Of a stretch of 35,630 nucleotides of DNA, positions 14,266-24,286 are shown piece by piece (within the stretch, counting starts at the first letter, position 1; every line of letters starts with the position of its first letter). The stretch comes from Planctomycetota bacterium. GTDB lineage: Bacteria; Planctomycetota; J132. The translations under genes were made by a program, and so were the position numbers. The stretch is taken from the NCBI GenBank assembly GCA_003694635.1, contig RFKQ01000119.1:1-35630 (forward strand), written 5' to 3'. Under the pieces are notes generated by a model. It was not told the DNA's origin. It saw only the letters and a list, made by a program, of their open reading frames with translations, and did not search any database.

Positions 14266-16173
14266 ATGGACCAAAATTTTCCTTCCAAGTTCCACCCTCT
14301 CACTTCATCACTAGAAGAGTGGCAAACAAAAATGGAGGAACAGCTAGAGGTCGAGAACAAGGTGCGAAGAAAGAAATTTCCCTCATTTTGGGGGACTGTT
14401 CTTCCCTGCAGTGGGGAGGCGTCTAAACCTTCCGTAAAGCTTTGGGTGGAGGATGATCTATTTTTTTATGGAGAGGATGGGATCGCTTTAGGCGATGGAG
14501 TTTGTCTCCAGCCCGGGGGGTATGGCGAAATTGTCTGGGTGGAGTATGAAAAGCGGAGGGTGGAAATTGCCCTAGCCGCTCCTATTCAGCGCAATATTCG
14601 AGTTGGGGAGAGGGTTTTGGTTACCAGAAACAACCTCTTTTTTCTGTGGGAACATAAGAAAGAGGCATGGGAAAATTTGTTTCAGTCCAGTTCGCCCCTT
14701 TTGGCTTTGGTGCGCAACGTACTCTCGTCCAGTTTGCGGCTTAGCCCACTTGCGAATGTGCCTCCGGTGGAATTTCTCCCCCGCTCTCTCAACCGAAATC
14801 AACAAAAAACCGTATCCTCGGCTGTGGCTGCTCCTGATTTCTTCTTGATTTGGGGGCCTCCGGGGACCGGCAAAACCCAGTGTTTGGCCTATATTTTGGA
14901 GGCACTTGTTCGGCAAAACAAGCGAGTTTTGCTCACTTCTTATCAAAATGTTGCTTTAGATGTAGTTCTGGAGCGATTTTTAGATCTTTTTCCCCACCGC
15001 CGTTCTCAAGTTCTCCGTTTTGGTCGAATTTTTAAAGTCCAAAACTCTCTTCAAGACATTACGCTGAGCGGAACGGAGGAAAACATTCAAGAAAAACTTC
15101 TGAACACTCCGGTGGTTGGAGCCACTTTATGCGGGTGCACCAATTTGTACATGGAGAAATTGAATTTTGATGTGGTGATCGAGGATGAAGCGGGGCGGAC
15201 GGATATTTTAAGCAGCCTTCTTGCGATTTCAAAAGCGAAGGAAAAGTTTATCCTCGCTGGGGATCCCTTGCAGCTTCAGCCCATTTTGCCCAAGGAAGTA
15301 CCGGATCTGGTAAGAAAATCCCTTCTAGAAGTGGCCCTAAGCAATCCAGAGATTCACTCCAAGCGATGCGGTTTTCTTGAGGAGCAACACCGGGGGGAAG
15401 CGGATATCGTTCGGGTTATCACCAAGCTCTACGAACAAAAAGGCTTGGGGAGCATCCGGACTCCAAAAGATTTCAGCTACAAGCTCAAAGAGCTTCCCCT
15501 CTCTCCTGACCCTGTTGAAGATAGGGATAGTCCCTTGGTCTATATCAATAAACCAAGCCCTCAGGCCAAGTGGTATAAGTTTGGGAAGAGTCGCTCCTTA
15601 GTGGATCCTTATGAGGCGGCGTTGGTATATGAGGTAGCCAACCAGCTGGCAAAAATTCTCTCCTATCAAAGGTTATGGATTTTAAGTCCTTTTCGTCTGC
15701 AAAGCTATCTCATTGCTTCTATGTTTAGAAAGGGGAATCGGCAGTCCACATCGACAGTGGATCGTACACAAGGAGGGCAAAAGGATATTGTAATTCTAAG
15801 TCTAACCGCAGATAGGGCCGCCACGTTTCGTTCAAAAGTGGATATTCACAAGCTCAATGTAGCTTTAACCCGAGCGAGGGCCAAATTCATTCTTATTGGC
15901 TGTATTGAGGCGATGATGGAGGGAGGGGGAGAGGTGGTGGAATTTTGTGAGTGGATGTTGGAGCGGGCTAAGGAGGCGGTGAGAAGGCCTTCGCAAGACA
16001 CTTTGAGAAAGGCCCAATCCAAAATCCAGTTTATCCTGAACTCAAGACGGCGGCTAGAGCGGTTGTGGAAAGCGGAAAAGGAGAGGGTTTACGAAGACAG
16101 TCTTCTTGCGCATCTGAAAAGAATCCCTGTAAAGGAGAGGTTTTCTATAGACTGGCTACCGTTTATTCGCTAG
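14266..16173 (+). CDS. Superfamily 1 DNA/RNA helicase, UPF1-like
   Basis: This protein is 635 residues with the SF1B (AAA_11/AAA_12) motifs in order: an N-terminal OB-like region, motif I GPPGTGKT near residue 197, motif Ia LLTSYQNVALD, motif II IEDEAGR, motif III AGDPLQLQPI, motif IV around WILSPFRLQ, motif V VDRTQGGQKDIVILSL, and motif VI NVALTRARAKFILIG. These enzymes unwind nucleic acid 5' to 3' using ATP. I chose ATG 14266 because AAGGTGA lies nine bases upstream; GTG 14254, overlapping the preceding stop, is the alternative. The substrate is unknown. The link to the two envelope proteins upstream is probably only cotranscription. Confidence 0.88.
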   Translation: MDQNFPSKFHPLTSSLEEWQTKMEEQLEVENKVRRKKFPSFWGTVLPCSGEASKPSVKLWVEDDLFFYGEDGIALGDGVCLQPGGYGEIVWVEYEKRRVEIALAAPIQRNIRVGERVLVTRNNLFFLWEHKKEAWENLFQSSSPLLALVRNVLSSSLRLSPLANVPPVEFLPRSLNRNQQKTVSSAVAAPDFFLIWGPPGTGKTQCLAYILEALVRQNKRVLLTSYQNVALDVVLERFLDLFPHRRSQVLRFGRIFKVQNSLQDITLSGTEENIQEKLLNTPVVGATLCGCTNLYMEKLNFDVVIEDEAGRTDILSSLLAISKAKEKFILAGDPLQLQPILPKEVPDLVRKSLLEVALSNPEIHSKRCGFLEEQHRGEADIVRVITKLYEQKGLGSIRTPKDFSYKLKELPLSPDPVEDRDSPLVYINKPSPQAKWYKFGKSRSLVDPYEAALVYEVANQLAKILSYQRLWILSPFRLQSYLIASMFRKGNRQSTSTVDRTQGGQKDIVILSLTADRAATFRSKVDIHKLNVALTRARAKFILIGCIEAMMEGGGEVVEFCEWMLERAKEAVRRPSQDTLRKAQSKIQFILNSRRRLERLWKAEKERVYEDSLLAHLKRIPVKERFSIDWLPFIR

Positions 16174-16216
16174 GGTAGTCGGGGGGGCAATATCTAGAAA
16201 AGAGGTGATATTTGTG

Positions 16217-16222
16217 TATAAT
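16217..16222 (+). promoter_or_regulatory. Consensus -10 element upstream of moxR
   Basis: A perfect TATAAT at 16217-16222 lies about 110 bases before the MoxR start codon in the 160-base gap after the helicase gene. The sequence 17 bases upstream (CTAGAA) is a poor -35, so this would be a weak or activator-dependent promoter. Confidence 0.4.
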
Positions 16223-16333
16223 AAATCAAAAATTTGGGGTTTATGAAAGGCAGTTGGAGAAGCGCAAGTCGGCGCTGGATTGGATTTGGGGGCCTGAGGA
16301 GTGAATAATATCAATTTTTTATAGGAAGGAGCG

Positions 16334-17341
16334 ATGTTATTTATGTTGGAAGAGCAAGCCAAACGTTTTTTGGAAGTATTTCATAAGATTCAAGCTGAGA
16401 TTGCTAAGGTTATTGTGGGGCATAAGGAGGTTGTGGAGGGGACGCTCATTGCTTTGATGGCAAAGGGGAACGTGCTTTTAGAAGGCGTTCCTGGGTTGGG
16501 AAAGACCATGCTGATCCAGACGTTGGCGCGGGTGATTAGCGCAAAATTTTCTCGAATTCAATTCACTCCAGACCTGATGCCTGCGGATATCCTTGGCACT
16601 CAGATTGTGGTGGAAGATGAGGAGGGGAAGAAAAATTTTACGTTTGAGAAGGGTCCTATTTTTGCCAATTTTGTTCTTGCGGATGAGATCAATCGGGCCA
16701 CTCCAAAGACTCAATCTGCGCTTTTAGAAGCGATGCAAGAGCACGCTGTCACAGTTGGGGGCAAGCGGTATTGTTTGGACGAGCCTTTTTTTGTTTTGGC
16801 GACGCAGAATCCTTTGGAGATGGAGGGGACTTACCCTCTTCCGGAGGCTCAGCTAGACAGATTTATTTTTAAACTCAATGTTTCCTATCCTACTCTAGAG
16901 CAACTTCAGCAGATTTCCACTCAGACCACAGCGGCGGAAATGCCAATTGTGGAGGAGGTAGCCACAGCGGAGGATATCGTCGAGCTCCAGAAGATTATCC
17001 GTTCGGTGCACGTGGCTAGTCATTTGGAGAAGTACGCAGCCAAAATTATTTTAGCCACACATCCTGAATCTGAATACGCTGTTGGGCTGGTGAAGAAGTA
17101 TGTCAAATATGGCTCCAGCCCTCGGGGGATGCAGGCATTGATTTTGGGGGCAAAGGTCAAAGCGCTTTTGGACGAGCGATTTCATGTTAGCGCTGAGGAT
17201 ATTCGCAGCGTTGCTTATGGAGCGCTCCGGCACAGGTTAATTTTGAATTTTGAGGGGGAAGCGGATGGCATTTGTCCGGATACAATTATTCGAGAAATTT
17301 TAAAGAAGACACCGGAGGAAGCGGATAAACTCTCAGCCTAG
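16334..17341 (+). CDS. MoxR-family AAA+ ATPase
   Basis: This 335-residue protein has the MoxR layout: Walker A GVPGLGKT near residue 51, FTPDLMPADILG, Walker B FVLADEINRATPKTQ near 115-120, sensor ATQNPLEMEGTYPLPEAQLDRF, then the small helical lid domain. MoxR ATPases remodel or activate partner proteins, usually together with adjacent DUF58 and von Willebrand A proteins. Neither partner is encoded here; the downstream neighbour, 56 bases away, is the giant TPR/PQQ protein. A GGAAGGAG ribosome-binding site lies very close to ATG 16334, and ATG 16343 is a possible alternative start. The family is certain. Confidence 0.93.
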   Translation: MLFMLEEQAKRFLEVFHKIQAEIAKVIVGHKEVVEGTLIALMAKGNVLLEGVPGLGKTMLIQTLARVISAKFSRIQFTPDLMPADILGTQIVVEDEEGKKNFTFEKGPIFANFVLADEINRATPKTQSALLEAMQEHAVTVGGKRYCLDEPFFVLATQNPLEMEGTYPLPEAQLDRFIFKLNVSYPTLEQLQQISTQTTAAEMPIVEEVATAEDIVELQKIIRSVHVASHLEKYAAKIILATHPESEYAVGLVKKYVKYGSSPRGMQALILGAKVKALLDERFHVSAEDIRSVAYGALRHRLILNFEGEADGICPDTIIREILKKTPEEADKLSA

Positions 17342-17397
17342 ACAGAATTTGCTTTCACATGTATATATCCATTTCCCTAGAGCGATTGGAGAGTGTT

Positions 17398-20300
17398 ATG
17401 AAGGGGATACTTGCCTGGATTGGGATAATTTGCCTAGGAATAGGAGTATCTGTTAGCGGCTATGGAGCGGAGAAATTTGATTCAAATAGAGCGGAACGCT
17501 ATCTTTCCATATTGCTGGAGCGGCCGGAGAATACATATCTTTTTGAGAAGGTTTATTCCACTTACGCCAATGCTGGAAAGATATATCTTTTGATAGAACG
17601 TCTCAGGAAAGTTTCCAGTTTTGCTTCCTATTACATCTTGTCCAAAATCCATTTGGTTCGGGTTAACTACGTTATGGCGTTGGAATATGCCCAGAAGGCG
17701 CTAAAGCTGCAGCCAAAATCCTACTTGCTGTGGTGGCATTTGGGCAAGATATACGCGCAGGATGACCAGCCTCAAAAAGCGATTGAGGCTTTGGAGAAGG
17801 GTTACTCTCTCTGTTCGTCGGTGGAGGATAAGCGGGCTATATTAAAATTGCTTGGGGAGCAGTATTTTCAGGCCAATTTGCACGAGAAAGCGCTGGAGGC
17901 TTGGCGGAAGATCCGAAAAATCGGTTTTGTTCACGCTTCCACTCTTAGGGAGTTGATTGCCATTTACGAAAAAAATCAATTCTACTCCGAGGCCATTCGC
18001 GTTGCCAAGGAGATTATTTATAAAGCGGGAAGCAGTTTAGATTTAAAGTATCAGACAATGTTAAAGTTGGCCGAGCTTTACAATAAAAGTGGCGATCCCA
18101 AGGAGGCCATTCGTACTTGCCAAAAAATCATTGAGAATACATCGTCCAGACATTGGATTCATGGTAGGGCTTTAGAATTGTACCTTCTTTTTCATAAGCG
18201 CCAAGGGACATTGGATCAGGTTTTAAAACGCTATCAAAGAAAGCTTCAGCTTCAACCGGGGAATTTAGAGAATTCTCGCATTTATGCTAAAATTTTACTT
18301 CTGGCAGGTAAGGAAAAAAAATACGAAAAATTTTTAAAACATCTCCAAGCTCGGTTTCCAAGACAAATTGTTGTTTACTATCTTTTGATGCAATTTTACC
18401 GAAAGCGAGCTCGATGGCAAGATCTATTTCAGACGCTTTTAGATCTTTATAAAATCGCCCCCTATCGCGCGGAGCTGATTATAGAGGCCTGCGCGATAGC
18501 ATTGAAGATAGAAAAGATTCAAGAAGCGAGGCGCCTAGCGGAGCAGTTAAGCCGAAAATTTTCCGCCGATGCCTCTCTACATTATCGGTTGGCTAAGACC
18601 TTTCAAAAAGCAGGGGATTATAAAATTGCCCTAAAATTTCTCAAGAAGGCTTTGCGGCTGCAGCCGGAGAATCGGAATTATCTTCTCCATACAGGAGAGC
18701 TATATCTTAAGTTGAAAAAACCTCAAGAGGCTCTAAAAACTTGGAAGAAGATTGTCAAAAACAAACGGGATGATGAGTACTACGAGTATAGCCAAATTTT
18801 GTTTTTAAACAAATTTTACAAAGAAGCTCTTCAAGCTATTGAAAAGGCTATAGAGAAAAACGATCGACCTTTTAAATACCATCATCTACGAGCAAAATGC
18901 CTTGCTTCCATGCAAAAAATTTCTGAGGCCTTTCTTGCCTTGGCTAAGGCTTCTCAAAAAGCTACGTTGCCTTTGGAAAAAAATATTGTGCGAAAGATGC
19001 GCATCCATCTTTTGGGAAAAAGCAAAAAAATCCAGATCACCATCCAAGACTTTCAGAAAAAACTTCAGCAAAATCCAGACAACTTGGAATTGCGAGAGAC
19101 CCTTGCTGAAATGTATAAATCCATCTACAATTGGAAAAAAGCTGCCGAACTCTACGAATCCATTTTAAAAAGCCAGCCAGGTCGTATTGAGGTCCACAAA
19201 GAATTGGCTAAAATTTATAGCAAAATACCTGAGGAAAAGTACGTTCAAAAAGCCATCTCTCAATACCAACACCTTATCCAATTGGATCCTTTTCTAAAAG
19301 GCAATTACTACTTTGCTATCGCCGAACTCTATCTTTTGAACAAGAAGAATTATAAAGCGTTAGAATATCTTGATAAGGCCCGAAAATCAGGCTCTACCTA
19401 TGGAGAACTTTACTACAAACTTTCTCAAAAGTATCTTGAGTTTGGTAAGGCAAAAATAGCCAAAAATATGTTAAAAAAAGCGGTGATGTTTGACAGTCGA
19501 AACTCCAAATATGCTTTTGAGTTGGCCGAGTTACACTGGCAAGATAAGGAATATTTTAAAGCGCTTTCCTTGTATGCTTCGATCTTAGAGATGAGAACCA
19601 CGCCTGCGATTGAAGCAGAGAGCAAAACTCGCCTTTATCAGAAAACATTAGAACTCGCTTCAACGTACCTCCAACGAAAGAAATATTCTCTTGTCTTTCG
19701 TCTATATCGTCAAGCTCTGCGATACAGCTGGAGCTCGAGAAGAGAAGCGACTTTACGAGTGCGGTTATTGCTTGCTTACTTGCAAGCCAACGCCGAGCCC
19801 CTAAGGTGGATCAAACAATTCCAAATCTTGATGGAGAAATTTAGGGATGTGGAAATTTCCGTTCAATCCGGCTATATCTGCCAAGTATCCAAACTTTGTA
19901 AGCGTTTGCTTGCCAAGCTTCCTTCTTCCTTTTTGAAATTTTACCAAAAATATTTTTCTAGAATAACGGGTCATCTATATCAAAAAGCTATAAATGGCGA
20001 TACACCTTTGCAAGTTAAAATAGAAACTCTAAAGAAAATTATCTATCTCTACCCTTTTTCCCTCTATGCAGGAAAGGCGATTTTGGCTCTTATTGAGATT
20101 TATCAACGGCAAAAGAAATTCCATCACGCGCTGGAACTTTACTATTCCATTTTTCAAAAAGAAGTTTACTTATCTACTTTGGAATATCGTAAAGCTCTTT
20201 TGGACTTTTATTCGTTTGCTCAAAATTCCTCTTTGCGCATTTCAAGCTCAGAGTTAAGGCAAATATTTCGTCCATACATTGCCCGATATCCAGAGCTTAA

Positions 20301-23300
20301 AAAACTTATCGCCCCTTCCCAAATCCCTCCACAGACAGCTCCTCCCCCTCTTACTTTTATATGGGCAAAGAAAAATATAATGACCGAATTTTCTCCTCCT
20401 CTCCATAGCCAAAATAAAATCTATGTGCGGGTGCAAAAAGATCTGCTTATCTCATTCTACCTTGATACGGGTAAAATGGCAGATAGATTTTACATCCCTT
20501 CTAATTTCCCATTTTATGGGAATAACTATCGGTATTTCAAAGCTGTCATTGCTGAAAATCTCTATATCTACGGAGGGCTAAAACTTCAAGCCTTTGATTT
20601 GAAAAGAAAAAAAGTCGCCTGGATTTTAAATACATTCCCAGATACCTGGCAAATCGAGCTTCTCTATGGCGGGAAATTGCGAGTCATCCTACTTGGGCAA
20701 GATCCTCAATTTTACTATGTCAAAGATTTGGGAGGAAAACTTAGAAAATTAAAAAAATCAGAAGTTTTAAAAATTTATCCGCTGAGGAAAAAGAATTCTT
20801 CCAATTTCAATGAGCTCTCTCTTCGCCTAAGAAAAATCCGAGAAAAAATAAAATCCATTAAACGAAAAATCCTATTCCATCCCCAAAATAAAAAATGGAT
20901 TAAAAAACTTATTGAGCTCAATCAAATACACAAAAAATTGGAAAGTTTACTCAAAAAAATCCGCTATCCTCACCCTTCACACCGCTATCAAATACCTCAG
21001 TTTTTCACCGATGTTTATTATTATCAAAATCGAGTTTTTGTCTATGAGGCCATTCGTCAGTGGCTTTTCTGCCTAGATCCTAAATCCGGAAATATTATCT
21101 GGATGAGAAAACTTCTCCTGCAAGGGCGCTATTTCCTTCGCTTTGCCCACCATAGTACCGTTTTGAATACGCTCTCTAACTATCCCCCGATCATTAAGTT
21201 CCGCCACGGCACTATGTTTATTATGGCCGATAGGCTCTACGCTCTCTCCATTTTTCATGGCAAAACTCTCTGGATACAAAAAATTCCCAATAATTACCGG
21301 GATGTTTCCCCTGCCATTTCCATGGCCATTGGAAACAACAAGATTTTCATTAGCACTTATTTTAGCCAACTTATTGTCTATGATTTTAGCGGTCGAAAAG
21401 TCTTCTCCAAAAAATTTTCTAGGCTTATCCTCAAAACCTATCAGAATCTGTTATGCGCCCTGGATCCAAAATACCTACTTATCTGGCCAAATGGAAATCT
21501 TGCTCGGAAACCCATCAAACTCCCTCTGTTTCGCTTACTTAGCAACTATTATTTCCGCAGTTTGCGTTTACCACCTCCGATTTTAATTTTGGATAACTTT
21601 ATCTACGTAGCCTCTGGATTTTGGCTTCAAGCCTTCCGCTATGAAACCCGCCCAAACTTCTATATCGAAAATCATTGGCACTACGATGCCTACTCTCAAT
21701 TTTCTAACTCATCCTCCAAATACCGCCCTTACCTCCAACGCTACGCCAATACGGTTGTCTTAGGCCCCTATCATATCCAGGGGCGAATCCTGATCAACTC
21801 TCCCTACGCCAATCTCATTTACGTTTTCAAGTCTTTAAGAGTGCTGCAAAAAGAAATTTTGTCCAAAATCCAAGCCTCTCCTACCAATCCTTTCTACCGA
21901 TACAAAATCGCCCAGCTTTACCAAAAAGAAAGAAATTATGACTTCGCTATCCAAAGCTACCAAAAAAGTCTAAAACTTCTTCAACAAAATTCCGCCCACT
22001 CCTACCCTGTAAGCAAAAAGCAAATCCAGCAAGACCTATCCCAATGCTACTTTCAATACGCCCTCCGAAAAATCAGAAAAAGTGAGTTAAACAGCGCTAT
22101 CCGACTTTTAAAGCGAGCAGAAGAACTTAAATCCAACTCCCTCTCCCTCGTTTTTCTCTACCTTGGATTTTGCTATGAAAACCTTCATCTCCTTCGTTAT
22201 CTTAATACTAAAATTTCGTCCCTGTTCTCCAACCTCGTTCCCGAATTCCTCTTTGATGATTTACAAACAGCGCTTGGCTACTACCTCAAAGCCTTCTGGA
22301 ATAATCCCTATCAGACCCTTCCGTCCACTCCAACCTCAAACCTTCTCCAAAATGTAAAAGCCTTTGTATTCGATCGATTGACCACTCTTGTTCAATATCC
22401 TCCCTTTCGTAAAGTTTACTTTCAATTTTGCCAAAACCAAGTTGAGAACCTGACAAATTCCTCCTCTAACGCTCTTCTCTCCCTTGCCCAAAAATATCCA
22501 TTTAGCCAAATAGAATTTTATGCACTTTATCGAGCGGCTAACATTCTCAAAGCCAAATCACCAAAAAAAGCTCTCTCCATTTTCCTAAAGCTAAAAACTC
22601 TTTGGCGTCCCTATTTCATAAAAAAAATAAATTTGCCCACCATCTATTGGAGGATTGCCAACCTCTACTCTCGATTGGGTGAGTATAAAAAAGCACTACT
22701 GTACTACACTTATCTCGAGGAGAACTACATCAAACAAAGCCGCTCACTTCCTTTCGAAAAAGAATTGGCTATCGCTATCGAAACAGTTCTTAGCCAAATG
22801 AAACAAAAAATCGAAATACCACCGCCTCCTTCCCAAAAAAACTGGAAAATCATTTGGAAGAGGAAAGTCTTTTTTGCTTCTCCCTATACAATACGCTACA
22901 CCAACGCTATCCTAGCCAATCGGAAAATATTCTTTTTCCAAAAAAATTCAGGTCTTATTGTCCTGGACGCACAAACAGGAAAAGAAATCAAACGTTTTCC
23001 CATCTTTCCTCTATCCCCAAGCTATACAAAACTCTGGACACCTTTTAAAATTTTTAAGGTCAATAATCTTATCCTCGGCTATTTCTACCGCCGCTATCAA
23101 TTTCATCTCTACGCAATCGATATCCATACCCTTCAGCAAAAGTGGAAATACATCCTCACCTATGAAGAATATCCCAAACCCCGCCATCTCTATCTCCAGC
23201 TCCAGTGTTCGTCTCAATATCTATTTGCCCTATCTACATTTGGATACCTCCACGCTATTGAACTCTCCAGCGGAAAACTCGCTTGGCGTCGCAAAATCCT

Positions 23301-24153
23301 ACCCGTTCCCTATCGCATCTCCTTACGGCAACCTTACTATGAACTCTCCCCCCCCTATGGAGCTCAAAATCCCCTACTTCTAGCGGATGAAAAAAATGTC
23401 TACCTCATCGACAACAAGATCACCGCCTATTCCGCCAACACAGGTAAAGTCCAATGGCAGCGAAATCCAACCTCGATACTCCAAACACAAATTCTACCTG
23501 CTTATATCTCCCCAGCCGTTCTAAAATCCGCTCTGCAAATTAGAGGATTTCAAGGCTTTTTCTCCGCCTATACCTACGTGAAAATGACTGAGGTTCAGGT
23601 ATGGGAAAATACTTTAATTGTCCTAGATACTTTTGGAAGAATATACGCCTTTCAAACCAAGAATGGAGAATTGCTCTGGTATAGACACCAACCATTTCAA
23701 CCCAAAAGACGCTTTTATTCCCTTTTTCAAGGATCGCCTCATCTGCTTCTTATTCGGCAAACTTACTCCAAACGCACTCCGTTCGAAGTATTCCAAATTA
23801 ATCCCTACACAGGTCAATCCATACCTTTTTGGTATGGACAAAAACGATTTTTTGCAATTCGGCTACAGATCTCTTGGAGTAAAAACTATTTCCTACCAAG
23901 ACAGCTCTCTCTTCTCCAAACCCCCAATTTTCTTTATCTATTCTATGATAAAATCTATCTTTATTCATTGGATGCCTCCAACCTCCTATCCTCTTCTCAA
24001 ACCCTAGAGTTTTTCCCTCTTTCCTCCGTCTGGGAAAGCCTCTCCCCAAAATACTCCAATAGCTATTTTATACGCCCAAAACCTATTTTAAAAAACAATA
24101 CACTCTATCTCTTTCAAGCCGATGGATTACTCTATGCCTATAAACGGAGGTAA
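17398..24153 (+). CDS. Giant exported TPR and PQQ-propeller protein (2,251 aa)
   Basis: From ATG 17398 (GGAG seven bases upstream) the protein begins with a signal peptide (MKGILAWIGIICLGIG onward). A frame start at 17359 would add 13 residues before it. Residues about 30-960 are many TPR-like helical repeats. Residues about 985-1470 contain a first PQQ-type beta-propeller (for example LDPKSGNIIWMRK) interrupted by a Lys-rich coiled segment near 1120-1190. Residues about 1490-1780 return to TPR, and 1815-2251 form a second propeller with repeated blades (LYAIDIHTLQQKWKY, LHAIELSSGKLAWRRK, ITAYSANTGKVQW, IYAFQTKNGELLW). It is probably a periplasmic or surface scaffold. The coding strand drifts from G-rich to C-rich along its length. 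Confidence 0.8.
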   Translation: MKGILAWIGIICLGIGVSVSGYGAEKFDSNRAERYLSILLERPENTYLFEKVYSTYANAGKIYLLIERLRKVSSFASYYILSKIHLVRVNYVMALEYAQKALKLQPKSYLLWWHLGKIYAQDDQPQKAIEALEKGYSLCSSVEDKRAILKLLGEQYFQANLHEKALEAWRKIRKIGFVHASTLRELIAIYEKNQFYSEAIRVAKEIIYKAGSSLDLKYQTMLKLAELYNKSGDPKEAIRTCQKIIENTSSRHWIHGRALELYLLFHKRQGTLDQVLKRYQRKLQLQPGNLENSRIYAKILLLAGKEKKYEKFLKHLQARFPRQIVVYYLLMQFYRKRARWQDLFQTLLDLYKIAPYRAELIIEACAIALKIEKIQEARRLAEQLSRKFSADASLHYRLAKTFQKAGDYKIALKFLKKALRLQPENRNYLLHTGELYLKLKKPQEALKTWKKIVKNKRDDEYYEYSQILFLNKFYKEALQAIEKAIEKNDRPFKYHHLRAKCLASMQKISEAFLALAKASQKATLPLEKNIVRKMRIHLLGKSKKIQITIQDFQKKLQQNPDNLELRETLAEMYKSIYNWKKAAELYESILKSQPGRIEVHKELAKIYSKIPEEKYVQKAISQYQHLIQLDPFLKGNYYFAIAELYLLNKKNYKALEYLDKARKSGSTYGELYYKLSQKYLEFGKAKIAKNMLKKAVMFDSRNSKYAFELAELHWQDKEYFKALSLYASILEMRTTPAIEAESKTRLYQKTLELASTYLQRKKYSLVFRLYRQALRYSWSSRREATLRVRLLLAYLQANAEPLRWIKQFQILMEKFRDVEISVQSGYICQVSKLCKRLLAKLPSSFLKFYQKYFSRITGHLYQKAINGDTPLQVKIETLKKIIYLYPFSLYAGKAILALIEIYQRQKKFHHALELYYSIFQKEVYLSTLEYRKALLDFYSFAQNSSLRISSSELRQIFRPYIARYPELKKLIAPSQIPPQTAPPPLTFIWAKKNIMTEFSPPLHSQNKIYVRVQKDLLISFYLDTGKMADRFYIPSNFPFYGNNYRYFKAVIAENLYIYGGLKLQAFDLKRKKVAWILNTFPDTWQIELLYGGKLRVILLGQDPQFYYVKDLGGKLRKLKKSEVLKIYPLRKKNSSNFNELSLRLRKIREKIKSIKRKILFHPQNKKWIKKLIELNQIHKKLESLLKKIRYPHPSHRYQIPQFFTDVYYYQNRVFVYEAIRQWLFCLDPKSGNIIWMRKLLLQGRYFLRFAHHSTVLNTLSNYPPIIKFRHGTMFIMADRLYALSIFHGKTLWIQKIPNNYRDVSPAISMAIGNNKIFISTYFSQLIVYDFSGRKVFSKKFSRLILKTYQNLLCALDPKYLLIWPNGNLARKPIKLPLFRLLSNYYFRSLRLPPPILILDNFIYVASGFWLQAFRYETRPNFYIENHWHYDAYSQFSNSSSKYRPYLQRYANTVVLGPYHIQGRILINSPYANLIYVFKSLRVLQKEILSKIQASPTNPFYRYKIAQLYQKERNYDFAIQSYQKSLKLLQQNSAHSYPVSKKQIQQDLSQCYFQYALRKIRKSELNSAIRLLKRAEELKSNSLSLVFLYLGFCYENLHLLRYLNTKISSLFSNLVPEFLFDDLQTALGYYLKAFWNNPYQTLPSTPTSNLLQNVKAFVFDRLTTLVQYPPFRKVYFQFCQNQVENLTNSSSNALLSLAQKYPFSQIEFYALYRAANILKAKSPKKALSIFLKLKTLWRPYFIKKINLPTIYWRIANLYSRLGEYKKALLYYTYLEENYIKQSRSLPFEKELAIAIETVLSQMKQKIEIPPPPSQKNWKIIWKRKVFFASPYTIRYTNAILANRKIFFFQKNSGLIVLDAQTGKEIKRFPIFPLSPSYTKLWTPFKIFKVNNLILGYFYRRYQFHLYAIDIHTLQQKWKYILTYEEYPKPRHLYLQLQCSSQYLFALSTFGYLHAIELSSGKLAWRRKILPVPYRISLRQPYYELSPPYGAQNPLLLADEKNVYLIDNKITAYSANTGKVQWQRNPTSILQTQILPAYISPAVLKSALQIRGFQGFFSAYTYVKMTEVQVWENTLIVLDTFGRIYAFQTKNGELLWYRHQPFQPKRRFYSLFQGSPHLLLIRQTYSKRTPFEVFQINPYTGQSIPFWYGQKRFFAIRLQISWSKNYFLPRQLSLLQTPNFLYLFYDKIYLYSLDASNLLSSSQTLEFFPLSSVWESLSPKYSNSYFIRPKPILKNNTLYLFQADGLLYAYKRR

Positions 24154-24159
24154 AGTAAG

Positions 24160-24286
24160 AAAAGTTTTTGGGAAGGGGTGGTAGGGGGAACACTTTTTTT
24201 AAAAAGGGTTTTCCCTACCCTACAAAACAAAAGTTTTTGGGAAGTTTGAAACCTTTTTTTCAAAAAAGGGTTTTAGGGAGAAAACA
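24160..24286 (+). repeat. Modular hairpin repeat, two tandem units, related to the copy at 32711-32786
   Basis: The 16-mer AAAAGTTTTTGGGAAG occurs exactly at 24160-24175 and 24229-24244. Each copy is followed by a hairpin-like block of the form GAA..CTTTTTTT..AAAAAGGGTTTT. The first block is further closed by GTAGGG (24181-24186) pairing with CCCTAC (24213-24218). The 20 bases at 24221-24240 match 32745-32764 on the other strand without mismatch. It fills the gap after the giant gene, where it may also act as a transcription stop, and lies exactly where strand composition jumps. Confidence 0.8.

Noticed and set aside
15177-15200. Helicase motif II reading DEAG rather than the commoner DEAxQ, considered as inactivation
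   Set aside because: Asp and Glu needed for magnesium and catalysis are present and all other motifs are intact, so it is probably active.
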